Below, piece after piece: positions 31,911 through 41,253 of a stretch of 64,000 nt of DNA. The notes below the pieces were generated by a model that saw nothing but the letters and a program-made list of their open reading frames with translations, did no database searches and had not been told where the DNA came from. Position 1 is the stretch's first letter. Every line of letters begins with the position of its first letter. The position numbers and the translations under genes were made by a program. The DNA is from Bacteroidota bacterium (GTDB lineage Bacteria > Bacteroidota > Bacteroidia > Bacteroidales > Porphyromonadaceae): the NCBI GenBank assembly GCA_023389855.1, contig JAEWDZ010000003.1, forward strand, positions 62,001-126,000, given 5' to 3'.

Positions 31911-33509
31911 TTACTCGAAGGAGTATTTTTTTAGATCAATTACGAGCGGTTTAGATGCCCATCCGGTAACATTAGCTTTATTACTACCTTCAACTCTGAA
32001 ATGTATTTTCCCTTTTTTGGGGAATATGGAGAGAGGAATTTTCAGAAATTCCCCTTTAACGGATGCTTGGAAAAGATAATCTTCGCCTGGATTGCCGTGT
32101 CGGTCATAGATGTTAAAGAAGATATTATATTTATGAACAGCTCTGCCATTGGGCATGCTCCAGCGAAGATATAGGTCTGTCCCTTTGATGTAGCACGACG
32201 TGAAGATCGGAATGCCTGGAATAGATAATGCGCGATTGGGGAAAGGCAATGCTCTGACGGGCATCGCAAATTCGTTTTTGATCACATCGTATATTCCTTT
32301 ATTGCTAGGGAGGATATTTTCCTGTCGGTAGAAGGCAACGCCTTTTAAGCCTGTCTGGCGTATGAGGAGGATCTGTCTCTCGATATCCTTAGCATTCCAG
32401 TTACTTTTATCTTGTGTGCGGTATACGCCCAAGCCAGGTATGACTGTTCCCCCCTGCATTTGTGTTTTCCAATCCGATAAGTAAGGATCGAAGAAATCAT
32501 CCTTATAATACATCATCGGGGCAATGAAATCGACCGATCCTTCTCTGAACCATACCTTCGGGTTCTGAGCGACAGACTCAACACAGTTCCATCCTATTCT
32601 TCTTTTTCCTGGGATATCTCTGTATCGGCCTATCGGTGCTGCACTGATAAGAATGCCGTTGTCGATACGTCTTACAGAATCGGCAACCTCTTTTAATTGG
32701 TTAGAAATATTTCTTTCGCGCCATAGTGCTTTACTCATTCCTCGAGGAGCATATTTTTGAAAGGAGTCTCGATCGTTAAAAGTTTCTGCCCCTTCGGGGT
32801 AGCGGATATAGTCGAAGTGTATACCATCGACATCGTACCTGCGGGCGATATCTGCAGCAATTTGTGCAATAAATGTTCTTACTTCAGGGTTTCCTGGATC
32901 TAAATAGTACTCTCCTCGATGAAAGATCGTCCAATAGGGTCGTCTTTTAGCAATAGCTCCGTAACCTAACTGATCGATATGAGATTTGTTTCCTAAAGGA
33001 TAGGTAACTATCCATGCATGTAAGGCTATACCTCTTTTATGCGCCTCTTCGACAGCATAAACTAAAGGATCGTAATCAGGTTTTATGGTGTTATTGTTTG
33101 TAAGGATACTGCTTTGAGGCTCTATTTTAGAGGGATAAAGAAGGTCTCCGCGAAGTCGGACCTGAAAAAAAACGGTATTTATATTGTTACTTTTCAGTTG
33201 GTTGAGGATATTTTTCAATTCCTCTCTTTGTCTCTGCATAATTTGCTGTGAAGTCCCCCTATACTTTGGCCAATCAAGCGCATATATCGTAGTAATCCAT
33301 ACAGCTCTCATTTCGGGGGATCCACCGTATTCTAATGGGTGGTAATTAAGGAGAGATATATCTGCAGAGGGTATATTTCCCTCAATAGGAGTTGGTGTAA
33401 TTGGCTTGTTTTTTTTTCTTATTTTACACCCAGTGAGGTATACTGTAATAAAAGAAAAAAAGATCGTACAGAAAATAAGTAAGGATAAATCTCTATTACG
33501 TAAGGACAT
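31911..33509 (-). CDS. Family-10-like glycosidase lipoprotein (GHL10/DUF187)
   Basis: A 532-residue protein. The N-terminus has a hydrophobic signal ending in YLTGCKIRKK, a lipobox. The GHL10 (DUF187, YngK-like) domain starts at MRAVWITTIYALDWP and includes LKSNNINTVFFQVRLRGDLLY, YLDPGNPEVR and YDVDGIHFDYIRYP, the last with conserved acidic residues of the barrel active site. DFIAPMMYYKDDFF and a C-terminal Ig-like or FN3-like part follow. It probably cleaves a glycan at the cell surface or periplasm; relatives include peptidoglycan-processing and polysaccharide-acting enzymes, so the substrate is unknown. It lies 8 bases after panC. Confidence 0.88.
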   Translation of the reverse strand: MSLRNRDLSLLIFCTIFFSFITVYLTGCKIRKKNKPITPTPIEGNIPSADISLLNYHPLEYGGSPEMRAVWITTIYALDWPKYRGTSQQIMQRQREELKNILNQLKSNNINTVFFQVRLRGDLLYPSKIEPQSSILTNNNTIKPDYDPLVYAVEEAHKRGIALHAWIVTYPLGNKSHIDQLGYGAIAKRRPYWTIFHRGEYYLDPGNPEVRTFIAQIAADIARRYDVDGIHFDYIRYPEGAETFNDRDSFQKYAPRGMSKALWRERNISNQLKEVADSVRRIDNGILISAAPIGRYRDIPGKRRIGWNCVESVAQNPKVWFREGSVDFIAPMMYYKDDFFDPYLSDWKTQMQGGTVIPGLGVYRTQDKSNWNAKDIERQILLIRQTGLKGVAFYRQENILPSNKGIYDVIKNEFAMPVRALPFPNRALSIPGIPIFTSCYIKGTDLYLRWSMPNGRAVHKYNIFFNIYDRHGNPGEDYLFQASVKGEFLKIPLSIFPKKGKIHFRVEGSNKANVTGWASKPLVIDLKKYSFE

Positions 33510-33517
33510 TGCTTTTA

Positions 33518-34363
33518 TTAAAAAAATATGTTGTCTATAAGGCGAACACTAGCACAATAACATGCAATACAGCCAATACACTCCGAAGCTTCTTCCCAAT
33601 TATTTACTTCTTGTAGAGTTTCCGCATCTACAATTGCAAAATATTCTACTTCAAGGGAGGGAACGCGGTTGAGCGTCTGTACGACATAATCTTTTGTTTC
33701 AGGGATAGAAGCTCCGTTCCTTTTATTTTTTTTTGCTTGTTTTAAGGTCTTAAATATCTGGCTTGCCTCCGTTTTTTGCTCCTCAGTAAGCCTTTGATTT
33801 CGGCTACTTAATGCTAAGCCAGATGGCTCTCTGACGATGGGCACAGGGATAATGCGAACAGGATAATCGTAATCCTTAACCATTTTACGAATAATGGCTA
33901 ATTGCTGAAAATCTTTTTCTCCGAAGAAGGCACAATCGGGCTGTACGATATCGAAAAGTCTGCTAACGATCTGCGCTACACCCTCGAAATGTCCTGGCCG
34001 CTGAGTCCCTTCCATTACTTTGTCTAGCATGCCGAAATCAAAAGATCGCTCATTTTCGATATCGTCGTAAATATCATCATCTTCTGGAAGAAAAACGTAC
34101 TGTACTCCTTCTTGTTCCAAGAGTAAGAGATCGTTTTCGATGGTACGTGGGTAGGTTGCCAGATCCTGCTGATTGTTGAATTGTCTAGGATTGACAAAGA
34201 TACTTACTACGATACAATCCGTAATGTCTTTTGCTCTCCTGACGAGTGTCAAGTGGCCTTCGTGGAGTGCGCCCATTGTAGGAACAAGTCCGATACGTTT
34301 TTTATTTTTCTTCTCTTCAGCTATGATGCTGGAGAGTTCTTTTTTGCTTTTTATTGTTTTCAT
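33518..34363 (-). CDS. panC: Pantothenate synthetase
   Basis: PanC condenses pantoate and beta-alanine with ATP to pantothenate, the coenzyme A precursor, in the cytoplasm. The 281-residue protein has PTMGALHEGHLTLV (28-41, the HIGH-like nucleotide site), SIFVNPRQF, FGEKDFQQL and the KMSKS-like SSRNQRL. Length is normal. It lies 27 bases after queA and 8 bases before the GHL10 gene in the same operon. panB and panD are not nearby. Confidence 0.97.
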   Translation of the reverse strand: MKTIKSKKELSSIIAEEKKNKKRIGLVPTMGALHEGHLTLVRRAKDITDCIVVSIFVNPRQFNNQQDLATYPRTIENDLLLLEQEGVQYVFLPEDDDIYDDIENERSFDFGMLDKVMEGTQRPGHFEGVAQIVSRLFDIVQPDCAFFGEKDFQQLAIIRKMVKDYDYPVRIIPVPIVREPSGLALSSRNQRLTEEQKTEASQIFKTLKQAKKNKRNGASIPETKDYVVQTLNRVPSLEVEYFAIVDAETLQEVNNWEEASECIGCIACYCASVRLIDNIFF

Positions 34364-34390
34364 AGTAGAAAGGGATGTCTATGCAACTAA

Positions 34391-35647
34391 TTAAAGAATA
34401 GGATATATCAAACAGGCATCGCCATAACTAAGAAAGCGGTAACCGCTCTGCAGCGCATGCCTATATATTTTTTTCCAATGCTCGCCTACGAGTGCCGCGA
34501 TCATCAAAAGAAGTGTACTTTTCGGTTGGTGGAAATTAGTGATGAGAGCGTTGGTAATGTGAAACTTGAAGCCTGGTACAATCAATAAGGCTGTAGTAAA
34601 AGAAATAGACGTTATACCGAGCTTTTCCATAGTGCGCAATAATTCGGTCAGCACTTCAGTGGGAGAGGTATTCTCTTTTACATTATGGTGGTACGCTTCC
34701 CATTGATCTATATGAGGCAATCGACCATCAGATGCGTAGGTCTTAATTTCATCGATATGGTTATATGCTAGTAAATAAAGACTTTCCAGTGTCCTCACCG
34801 AAGTGGTTCCTACAGCAGTGGTACGCCCTGCAAATTTGATCAATTGGCGTAGTGTTGATAGCGATACCGAGCATACCTCCGAGTGCATTTCGTGATCGGA
34901 AATATCTTTGCTTTTGACAGGTAAAAAAGTCCCAGCACCCACATGGAGGGTGACCTCTTCTTTGTGAACACCTTTTGCAGTAAGATGGTCAAACAGCGTA
35001 TCGGTAAAATGAAGCCCAGCAGTAGGAGCAGCAACTGATCCCTCGCACATTGCATAGACCGTCTGATAGGTTTCTAAGTCCTTGGCATCGGGATTTCTGT
35101 GGAGGTAGGGGGGGATAGGCAGAGTCCCAACCACTTCCAATATTTGACCAAAAGTATAATCCGGATTGCTGATACGGAAGGTTATTTCGAAAGGTTTATC
35201 GGCATTCCTACTAGCAGACAATGTGACCAGATCACCATTAGGCATAGTAAAGGTCTTCTCCAGTGTCTCTTCTTTCCATTTTCTTGAGTTCCCAACTAAG
35301 CATTGCCATACACTACAACTATTGGATGCTAAAGCGAGTTCGAAAGAAGAGGGGTTAAGCGGAGAAAGACAAAAAATCTCAATAAGAGCACCACTTTTTC
35401 TCGCCATAAACAGGCGAGCTTTTATAACGCGAGAATTGTTTACCACGAGGAGAGAATTGCTGTCGATATATGAAGGTAGATCTGAGAAAATGTGATCTTC
35501 AATCGAGCAGTTTATCGGATCGAAACGGAGCAACTTACATGAAGCTCTATCTTGCAAAGGATACTTAGCAATGCGTTCATCGGGCAATTCGTAGTCATAG
35601 TCATCTATAAGTATATTGCACTTATCGTTGTTCATTTCTTTCCTCAT
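34391..35647 (-). CDS. queA: S-adenosylmethionine:tRNA ribosyltransferase-isomerase
   Basis: QueA transfers and isomerises the ribosyl group of SAM onto preQ1 at position 34 of tRNA, giving epoxyqueuosine. The protein (418 residues from the first ATG, 414 from the ATG at 35633-35635) has YDYELPDERIAKYP, AAPTAGLHFT, HVGAGTFLPV and the late TNFHQPKSTLLLM. It heads the operon queA-panC-GHL10-hemW; a TAnnTTTG box lies just upstream. The partner gene tgt is 18 kb away on the plus strand. The length is longer than the usual ~345, with extra residues in the middle. Confidence 0.93.
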   Translation of the reverse strand: MRKEMNNDKCNILIDDYDYELPDERIAKYPLQDRASCKLLRFDPINCSIEDHIFSDLPSYIDSNSLLVVNNSRVIKARLFMARKSGALIEIFCLSPLNPSSFELALASNSCSVWQCLVGNSRKWKEETLEKTFTMPNGDLVTLSASRNADKPFEITFRISNPDYTFGQILEVVGTLPIPPYLHRNPDAKDLETYQTVYAMCEGSVAAPTAGLHFTDTLFDHLTAKGVHKEEVTLHVGAGTFLPVKSKDISDHEMHSEVCSVSLSTLRQLIKFAGRTTAVGTTSVRTLESLYLLAYNHIDEIKTYASDGRLPHIDQWEAYHHNVKENTSPTEVLTELLRTMEKLGITSISFTTALLIVPGFKFHITNALITNFHQPKSTLLLMIAALVGEHWKKIYRHALQSGYRFLSYGDACLIYPIL

Positions 35648-35684
35648 TTCACGCCGTCGATAGGTCTAGTTTAAATATCAACCA

Positions 35685-35692
35685 CAAAAGTA
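35685..35692 (-). promoter_or_regulatory. -7 box of the queA operon
   Basis: On the minus strand this is TACTTTTG, which fits TAnnTTTG, 37 bases before the first queA ATG. No clear -33 element. Confidence 0.4.
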
Positions 35693-35941
35693 CTAAAAAA
35701 TGCCGCATTAGGATAGTACTTCTAGTGTAAAAAACGGTGGGCTGTCGTTAAAAAAATGGAATAAACAGCGCAATACAACCTTTATGCACAGTTTGCTATA
35801 CTGTTATCTTATTCCTATCTTCTTGTATAGCGTGTACATCAGACATCGTAGACCCATGTGTATATTAGCTGACAAAAGTACAGATACCATCTTTAATATA
35901 GCCAAAGCTATGCGATCTTTCACCTTACTCTTACGCCATAT

Positions 35942-35979
35942 AAACAGGAGCAACCCAACAGTTTGGATTGCTCCTGTTT
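35942..35979 (-). terminator. Hairpin downstream of the Omp28 lipoprotein gene
   Basis: AAACAGGAGCAA pairs perfectly with TTGCTCCTGTTT, with two further G-C pairs inside and a short loop. It lies 17 bases past the Omp28 stop. The T tract on the minus strand is short (TTTAT), so the hairpin may work mainly by protecting the 3' end. Confidence 0.65.
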
Positions 35980-35995
35980 TCTGTTATTTATCTAC

Positions 35996-36805
35996 TTACT
36001 TTACTTTTGTCTGGAAAGCTTCCAATACTTCCATGTTTTTTGCGTCGTATACGAACGCGACTAAAGAGCAATTGCCACTGTTTTCTATTTTGGGGAGTTG
36101 ATAATTGTAAGAGTATGTCTTGCCTACTTCTAGAGCCTCTCCCCAGGTGCCATTGATGGCTCCTCTAAGGACATGGTTGTGCTCATATGAGGTTTTATTT
36201 TCGACTCCTACTTGATTATAAATGATACCATCTTCGATAAGCCATAATTGGAGCATTGCTTTTTCAGGATGCTCTCCACCATCTACGGCAGTCACCTTGA
36301 CCGTAACTTGTAACTGTTCTTCATTTTCGTCGATCTTTGCAGAACCCTCTATTTGGTAGAGTTGTGGAAGTTCTAATTCTTGCTTAATGAAACCAGCCCA
36401 AGTGGCATATCCATCAATAACGACACCAGCGTTGTCAGGAAACTTCTTGCGGTCGATCATACCAGCAGGTAGGCCAGCTCCATTGGCAAAGCGTAAATAA
36501 TAAGCTACAGCATCATCGCAACGAAGAGGGCTTCCTTTCGGAGTAAAAGCATCACTACCGTGAAGACCTACTGCTACAACTTTGTCTTTGTATAGTTCTT
36601 TGAGTTTGTGAATTTCTAGTGCCGCTTTAGGGCAGTTTACACAGAGTTCACCTGTAAAATCTTCTAGTAAAACCGTTCTTTTTCCATCGGTAGCTACATG
36701 ATCCACCTCTATGAGTCGTTGTTCTTCCGGAATACGATTGCAAGAAGAAAATAGAAAAACTATTGAGCTGATTAGTAGAGCGATATATATATATGTTTTC
36801 TTCAT
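35996..36805 (-). CDS. Omp28-family lipoprotein with a CxxC thioredoxin-like motif
   Basis: A 269-residue lipoprotein: FLFSSC lipobox with the lipidated Cys at 22. Residues 44-110 (RTVLLEDFTGELCVNCPKA, then VVAVGLHGSDAF) match the thioredoxin-like start of the Omp28 family, including C55-x-x-C58. The C-terminal ~110 residues are beta-rich (VEVTVKV..., NHVLRGAINGTWGE). Omp28 was described as an outer-membrane protein of Porphyromonas; redox activity of this clade is inferred from the CxxC and fold. It lies 21 bases after the DUF6029-type barrel gene and near a TlpA-like gene, so a surface or periplasmic thiol role is plausible. Confidence 0.85.
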   Translation of the reverse strand: MKKTYIYIALLISSIVFLFSSCNRIPEEQRLIEVDHVATDGKRTVLLEDFTGELCVNCPKAALEIHKLKELYKDKVVAVGLHGSDAFTPKGSPLRCDDAVAYYLRFANGAGLPAGMIDRKKFPDNAGVVIDGYATWAGFIKQELELPQLYQIEGSAKIDENEEQLQVTVKVTAVDGGEHPEKAMLQLWLIEDGIIYNQVGVENKTSYEHNHVLRGAINGTWGEALEVGKTYSYNYQLPKIENSGNCSLVAFVYDAKNMEVLEAFQTKVK

Positions 36806-36826
36806 AGTTGATTGTTGCTTTTATAA

Positions 36827-38629
36827 TTAAAAGTTCCCATTGTATGAAAGGTAGATCCCTTTCGTCTGTGGCATCCATCGGCACACTCCTCCAGAGCAGT
36901 TCATTCCAGCACGCGTGCTACCTGCGGATAGCTGTATGCGATGTGATCCGTGAGCGTATGCGATCGCTCCCATGAAGTAGTGTTTCTTAGTGACGCCCAT
37001 GTTGTATTGGTCGCTAATAGATAACATCCAATTAGGACTTATCGATAGTTCGGCAAGGCCATATACCCAATGTCCTTCTGCATGGCGGGTAAATAAGAAC
37101 TGGAGTTCTGTGCGTAGGGAAGTCTTTTTCGAAAGTTTATACGATCCATCGTATATGAATATATTGCTCCATATATGAGGTGTTGCTTGGTTTTCATTAA
37201 CGAGATGCCCTTCAACTACTTCCTGATTGTATATCTGGTGTAGGTAGCTTAGCGAAAAATTGAAAACCTTATTTACTTTTGTCGAGAACATTACGTCTAT
37301 ATCTGAAAAATAGAGATCGCCCATACCAAAGAACGAGGATGTATAGCCATCAGTTCCGAATAAAGATGAGGGATTCGTAGGATCTACCCCTTCGAGATAC
37401 TGCTTTTTTAATCCGCGTATATGGCTAAAGTTGATTTTAATGAAGGAGCCGTACTTACCTCCTAAAAAGGTGTTGCGTGCAAACTTATAGTTAAACTCCC
37501 CTTGGAAAGCCCATTCTCCCGCAGGCTGTGTAGCATACGGATAAAGTGTAGCCAAGGCATAAGTATGCTGAGCCGAGAAGGGAGGCATATGGTTGATGTG
37601 CAGGTGCATTCCGAGTAGACTCCTCTTGCTTATAAAGTTAAAGTTTTCGCTACGCTTGGCTTGCAGTAAGGCACTCATACCTTTTTTAGAATAGGATAGC
37701 GAAAAAAGGGCTACAGAGCCTGGGTGGTAAATATAGTTGTTTTCTGCTGTGGGATCATTAGGCTTATAAGCGTATTCCGTATTGAATATAAAACCCTTAT
37801 ATCCGAAGTTGAGTCGACCAGCGACAGCTTGTACGTTGTGGGGAAGGTTTAGGCGATAGTTTTTTTCGTTACGGATTACAAAAATATCCTCATCGGGCTC
37901 ACTTTTGTTTACAAAAGAGGCTCCTATAGAGAGGTTCATCATTTTGTTTTGCATTGTCTTTGACCATTGAGTAATATCAAGATCGAGATCAGCACCACTA
38001 ATATATCCCCTATTCTTATTAAATAATTTGAATGTACGATCATAGGTATAGCGTTGCTGTCCCCAGAGCCCCTTAATGGTAATTCCTTTCCATGGTTTTA
38101 TCGTAGCCTTTACACCTCTGATCGCATTATCGATTCCTAATGCACGATCTTCATAAGCTCGTAAAACAGTACCACCTCCAAAACGCTCGTAAAAGTCACC
38201 AATTGTAATCGACGCAAACTTATTGTAGAATGCAGAAAGATATAAAAAAGGGATACCTCGTCCTGCTTCTATTGTACTACGACCAGGCAAAGGATGCGAG
38301 AGGTCTTCAAAACGTGCACCTAATTCGATAAAATTATTGCGTAATGTACCTTGGATATAGCTATTACCCAACCAGGATTTATTCGTTTGATCTTGCTCGA
38401 GAGAGAAAAGAAGATCACTTTGTATGCTGAAAGATGTTGTCAGAGATTCCCATTTTTGTAGCGGACCTATGTATTCGGCCCATTTTGAGGAAGTATCAGA
38501 CGAAGAAACTGGGGAAAGTATTTTGTGCGTTTGTTTATTTGTCTCAGGTATCGAATCTTCGGCATAGAGATGCCAAGAAGAGTAGCCGAGTAGGGTAGTA
38601 GATAAAAAAAAGAATAGTAATCTTTTCAT
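36827..38629 (-). CDS. DUF6029-type outer-membrane beta-barrel protein
   Basis: A 600-residue protein with a signal peptide (LLFFFLSTTLLGYSS...YAED). The body has many alternating hydrophobic/polar strands and aromatic girdle residues (GARFEDLSHPLPG, FYERFGGGTVLRAYEDRALG), typical of a large barrel. I recall the architecture as the Bacteroidota-restricted DUF6029 family. It ends MPQTKGIYLSYNGNF, an aromatic last strand as in outer-membrane barrels. It sits between the TlpA-like gene (147-base gap with a hairpin) and the Omp28 lipoprotein (21-base gap). Function unknown. Confidence 0.7.
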   Translation of the reverse strand: MKRLLFFFLSTTLLGYSSWHLYAEDSIPETNKQTHKILSPVSSSDTSSKWAEYIGPLQKWESLTTSFSIQSDLLFSLEQDQTNKSWLGNSYIQGTLRNNFIELGARFEDLSHPLPGRSTIEAGRGIPFLYLSAFYNKFASITIGDFYERFGGGTVLRAYEDRALGIDNAIRGVKATIKPWKGITIKGLWGQQRYTYDRTFKLFNKNRGYISGADLDLDITQWSKTMQNKMMNLSIGASFVNKSEPDEDIFVIRNEKNYRLNLPHNVQAVAGRLNFGYKGFIFNTEYAYKPNDPTAENNYIYHPGSVALFSLSYSKKGMSALLQAKRSENFNFISKRSLLGMHLHINHMPPFSAQHTYALATLYPYATQPAGEWAFQGEFNYKFARNTFLGGKYGSFIKINFSHIRGLKKQYLEGVDPTNPSSLFGTDGYTSSFFGMGDLYFSDIDVMFSTKVNKVFNFSLSYLHQIYNQEVVEGHLVNENQATPHIWSNIFIYDGSYKLSKKTSLRTELQFLFTRHAEGHWVYGLAELSISPNWMLSISDQYNMGVTKKHYFMGAIAYAHGSHRIQLSAGSTRAGMNCSGGVCRWMPQTKGIYLSYNGNF

Positions 38630-38715
38630 ATGGATACTAGTACGAAAGTTAGCTGTTAGATGAATGATATATAGAAGAAAAGGAGGTCTTTAGAGGAGTT
38701 ATGGTTCATGCAATT

Positions 38716-38759
38716 AAGAGAGGCAGAAAACGAATATTGCGCTGTTTCCCGCCTCTTTT
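38716..38759 (-). terminator. Hairpin between the TlpA-like gene and the DUF6029-type gene
   Basis: On the minus strand AAGAGGC...GAAAC pairs with GTTTTC...GCCTCTCTT around a ~12-base loop, with two mismatches, 18 bases past the TlpA stop. The T tract is poor, so it may attenuate rather than stop transcription. Confidence 0.5.
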
Positions 38760-38776
38760 ATGCATATGTATTATAA

Positions 38777-39265
38777 TCACAAATTTTTTCGTACGACCTC
38801 GATAAGCTCGTTTTCAGCACCATCGGTATATCCGCTATGAGAGTATACAATCTCTCCATTACCATTTACTACAAAAGCTGCGGGTACCATATTCACTTGC
38901 ATAGCGCGCTTGAAATCGGAATTGCTATCGAGTAGTACTTCATATTCCCATCCATTTCCGTCTACAAGGGGCTTTACTTTCAGAGCATTCTGTCCTTCAT
39001 CGATCGATACAATGATTATTTTTACTCCAGTTTCTTCTTGCCAGTCGGGATAAACCTCATGGATGGCTTTTAACTCACGCAAGCAAGGCTTGCACCATGT
39101 AGCAAAAAAGCTAATGATGAAAGGTTTTCCGTCATTGTTTAGCTCAGCTGTATTTACTTGTTTACCGTCTAGGTCACAGATCTGCACAGTGGGAATTTTG
39201 TTTTGTGCATGGACTAAAACAGGCAGTAAACAAAGGAAGGAAATTAAAAAGAATAACTTTTTCAT
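38777..39265 (-). CDS. TlpA-like periplasmic thiol-disulfide oxidoreductase
   Basis: Called from the ATG at 39263-39265, giving MKKLFFLISFLCLLPVLVHAQ as a signal peptide; the longer frame adds five residues before it. The 162-residue protein has the thioredoxin-fold motif ATWCKPC (C58, C61), FIISFFATW before it, and the cis-Pro loop NMVPAAFVVNGNGEIV. It therefore reduces or isomerises disulfides in the periplasm, as in TlpA/ResA proteins. The next genes downstream encode a barrel and a CxxC-bearing Omp28 lipoprotein. It has its own promoter. Confidence 0.9.
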   Translation of the reverse strand: MKKLFFLISFLCLLPVLVHAQNKIPTVQICDLDGKQVNTAELNNDGKPFIISFFATWCKPCLRELKAIHEVYPDWQEETGVKIIIVSIDEGQNALKVKPLVDGNGWEYEVLLDSNSDFKRAMQVNMVPAAFVVNGNGEIVYSHSGYTDGAENELIEVVRKNL

Positions 39266-39350
39266 AGAAGTAACGGTCATTTACTTAGTGGATATATTCA
39301 TTTTTTTATTATATATGATTCAAATTCTATTCTAATTCTTGATCCTCTTG

Positions 39351-39380
39351 CAAATGTAGTGAATAAGTTTTATATATCAA
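39351..39380 (-). promoter_or_regulatory. Promoter of the TlpA-like gene
   Basis: On the minus strand TTG (39380-39378) is followed after 19 bases by TACATTTG (39358-39351), close to the full Bacteroidota consensus. The ATG is 85 bases downstream. Confidence 0.6.
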
Positions 39381-39424
39381 GCATTTTTCTATTATTTATG
39401 GTTTGTTGATGAGTTCTTGTCATT

Positions 39425-41176
39425 TTATACGCTATGCATAGGCTCTTCATATGGCGATAATCCTTGCTCGAGACGTAGGGTAATCGTTGTATTGTCGCAG
39501 ATCGATGACGGACCAAAGAATTGCAACGGCCCAGGATAATAGAAGCAGACAGACTCAGCCCATTTTTTTCTATTATGAACGAAATAACGCATCGGTGCTC
39601 CCGACAGATCAACTGTACTTTTTTTTATTACAAGTGTTGGCTTTCCTTTTCGCTCTTCTATGTCCATCATAGCTGAAAGAGGAATACCCTCAGGTTGCCA
39701 ATCCAAGGGGTGTGCCGTCAAATTGGCTATTACTGCCATATAGCCATTTCTTCCGTCGAAGGCCAGTTCTGTGGCACAACGACCAAGAGCGTAACAGTAG
39801 GTGGCATCGAAATTACTAGGCATCGAGCACCTTCCCTCATATCCGAAAAAGTGGGTGAGCACTTGGAAGTCCCCATGAAAGAGGGCTGATTTTTTTCTAC
39901 GCTCCATTTCTTCAGTCACTAGGTCAGCGATAAGTTCCTCTGTAGGAATGCGCGACACTTGTACATTGCCGTGAGGGTCTCGTACAGTAGCCAATTCTAA
40001 GGATACTTTGGGAGTGAAGGATAAAAATAATTCTCTGCTGTTGGGAGTTAACAAATCAGCTATTGTGTTTACTTTTTCCTCAATTGTAGGTTCTTCAATT
40101 GAGGAAGAGCCCCAAAGTGTAGAAAAATCATTTTTCTCGAGAAGAGTATTTAATTCTTTTAGCAGTTGAGCGGTGCCAGGCAGAAACTCCATTAAACCTT
40201 CGGGGATCAATACCGTACCGAAATTGAGTCCCTTGTTCGATCGTTGCTGTATCACATCGGCTATTTGTTTTACTACATCTTTTAGTCGAAGCCCCTTTTC
40301 CTGTATTTCTTCGCTAATGATCGCTATTGTCGGCTGGGTCATGAGCGCGCACTCAAGCGTAATGTGCGAGGCACTACGCCCCATTAGTTTTATGAAATGG
40401 TAGTATTTCTTGGCGGAGAAGCAATCGCGTTGAATATTGCCAATCATTTCACTGTAGACTTTCACACAACTGTCAAAACCGAAAGAGGTCTCTATCCATT
40501 GGTTTTTGAGGTCGCCATCGATAGTTTTCGGGCACCCAATCACGCTGAGTTTACTACCTGCCGATTTAGCATATTCCGCTAGTAGGGCCGCATTGGTATT
40601 GGAGTCATCACCACCGACGATAATCAGAGCATCGAGAGAGAGTTGTTGAGCCACTTCAATAGCCTTGTCGAAGTCGGTGTCTGTTGTCAGTTTTGTTCGA
40701 TCGGAACCAATCATATCGAACCCTCCGCTATTGCGATAACGATTGATAATATCTGCGGAGAGTTCTAGGTGTTCGCCACGTAGTAAGCCTCCTACCCCCA
40801 TGGTAAAACCAATGAGTTTGCCGGCTTCATTGTGTTTTTTTAGCGCATCGAAGATGCCTGCAATCACATTGTGCCCTCCAGGGGCTTGCCCCCCAGAGAG
40901 TACGACACCTATGTTTATTGGGTGTGTATGCTCCTGTTTCGGATATTGGTATGAGGTGCCAAGCGAAGAACTAGGCTCATATTCTGCATTCTTTTCAAGT
41001 GAGTCGAACTGGATAAAAGGCAGATTATAGGTATTGGGGAGTAACTCTTTGATTACCTCGCTATTGAAGGCTACATCATGACGCTGCTTTTCTGCAAGTT
41101 TGTATCCATATCGCAATGCAAGAGGCATCTGTGGCTTGTATTGAGTCCTCAGCTTATCTAATCGAATAAATGTCAT
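39425..41176 (-). CDS. pfp: Diphosphate--fructose-6-phosphate 1-phosphotransferase (long form)
   Basis: It phosphorylates fructose 6-phosphate reversibly with pyrophosphate instead of ATP in glycolysis. The 583-residue protein is of the long PPi-PFK clade. SGGQAPGGHNV marks the phosphate loop, GGDDSNTNA has the Asp that blocks ATP binding, and CPKTIDGDLKN carries the PPi-specific Lys before the catalytic TIDGD. MGRSASHITLECAL follows. Length and motifs agree with the Bacteroidota/plant beta-like group. It stands alone on the minus strand, 77 bases after the carboxynorspermidine synthase stop with a hairpin in between. Confidence 0.95.
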   Translation of the reverse strand: MTFIRLDKLRTQYKPQMPLALRYGYKLAEKQRHDVAFNSEVIKELLPNTYNLPFIQFDSLEKNAEYEPSSSLGTSYQYPKQEHTHPINIGVVLSGGQAPGGHNVIAGIFDALKKHNEAGKLIGFTMGVGGLLRGEHLELSADIINRYRNSGGFDMIGSDRTKLTTDTDFDKAIEVAQQLSLDALIIVGGDDSNTNAALLAEYAKSAGSKLSVIGCPKTIDGDLKNQWIETSFGFDSCVKVYSEMIGNIQRDCFSAKKYYHFIKLMGRSASHITLECALMTQPTIAIISEEIQEKGLRLKDVVKQIADVIQQRSNKGLNFGTVLIPEGLMEFLPGTAQLLKELNTLLEKNDFSTLWGSSSIEEPTIEEKVNTIADLLTPNSRELFLSFTPKVSLELATVRDPHGNVQVSRIPTEELIADLVTEEMERRKKSALFHGDFQVLTHFFGYEGRCSMPSNFDATYCYALGRCATELAFDGRNGYMAVIANLTAHPLDWQPEGIPLSAMMDIEERKGKPTLVIKKSTVDLSGAPMRYFVHNRKKWAESVCFYYPGPLQFFGPSSICDNTTITLRLEQGLSPYEEPMHSV

Positions 41177-41207
41177 ACGAGAAGTTCTTTGCTACAAATA
41201 AAAGAAG

Positions 41208-41243
41208 ATCACCCTTGCCAAAAAGAGGAATAGCAAGGGTGAT
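41208..41243 (-). terminator. Terminator after the carboxynorspermidine synthase gene
   Basis: ATCACCCTTGC (41208-41218) pairs perfectly with GCAAGGGTGAT (41233-41243) around a 14-base loop, 10 bases past the stop. The minus strand continues CTTCTTTTATTT. Confidence 0.7.
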
Positions 41244-41253
41244 AAGAGCAGTG

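Larger units (their letters stand above)
35648..35995. other. Gene-free spacer between the queA promoter and the Omp28 gene
   Basis: About 350 bases. It contains the queA box and, at its far end, a strong hairpin (35942-35979). The plus-strand open frame of ~105 codons running into the Omp28 gene is antisense and has no family likeness. Confidence 0.55.

Noticed and set aside
35784..36101. Plus-strand frame running into the Omp28 gene
   Set aside because: Antisense to a lipoprotein with clear family motifs; no domain.
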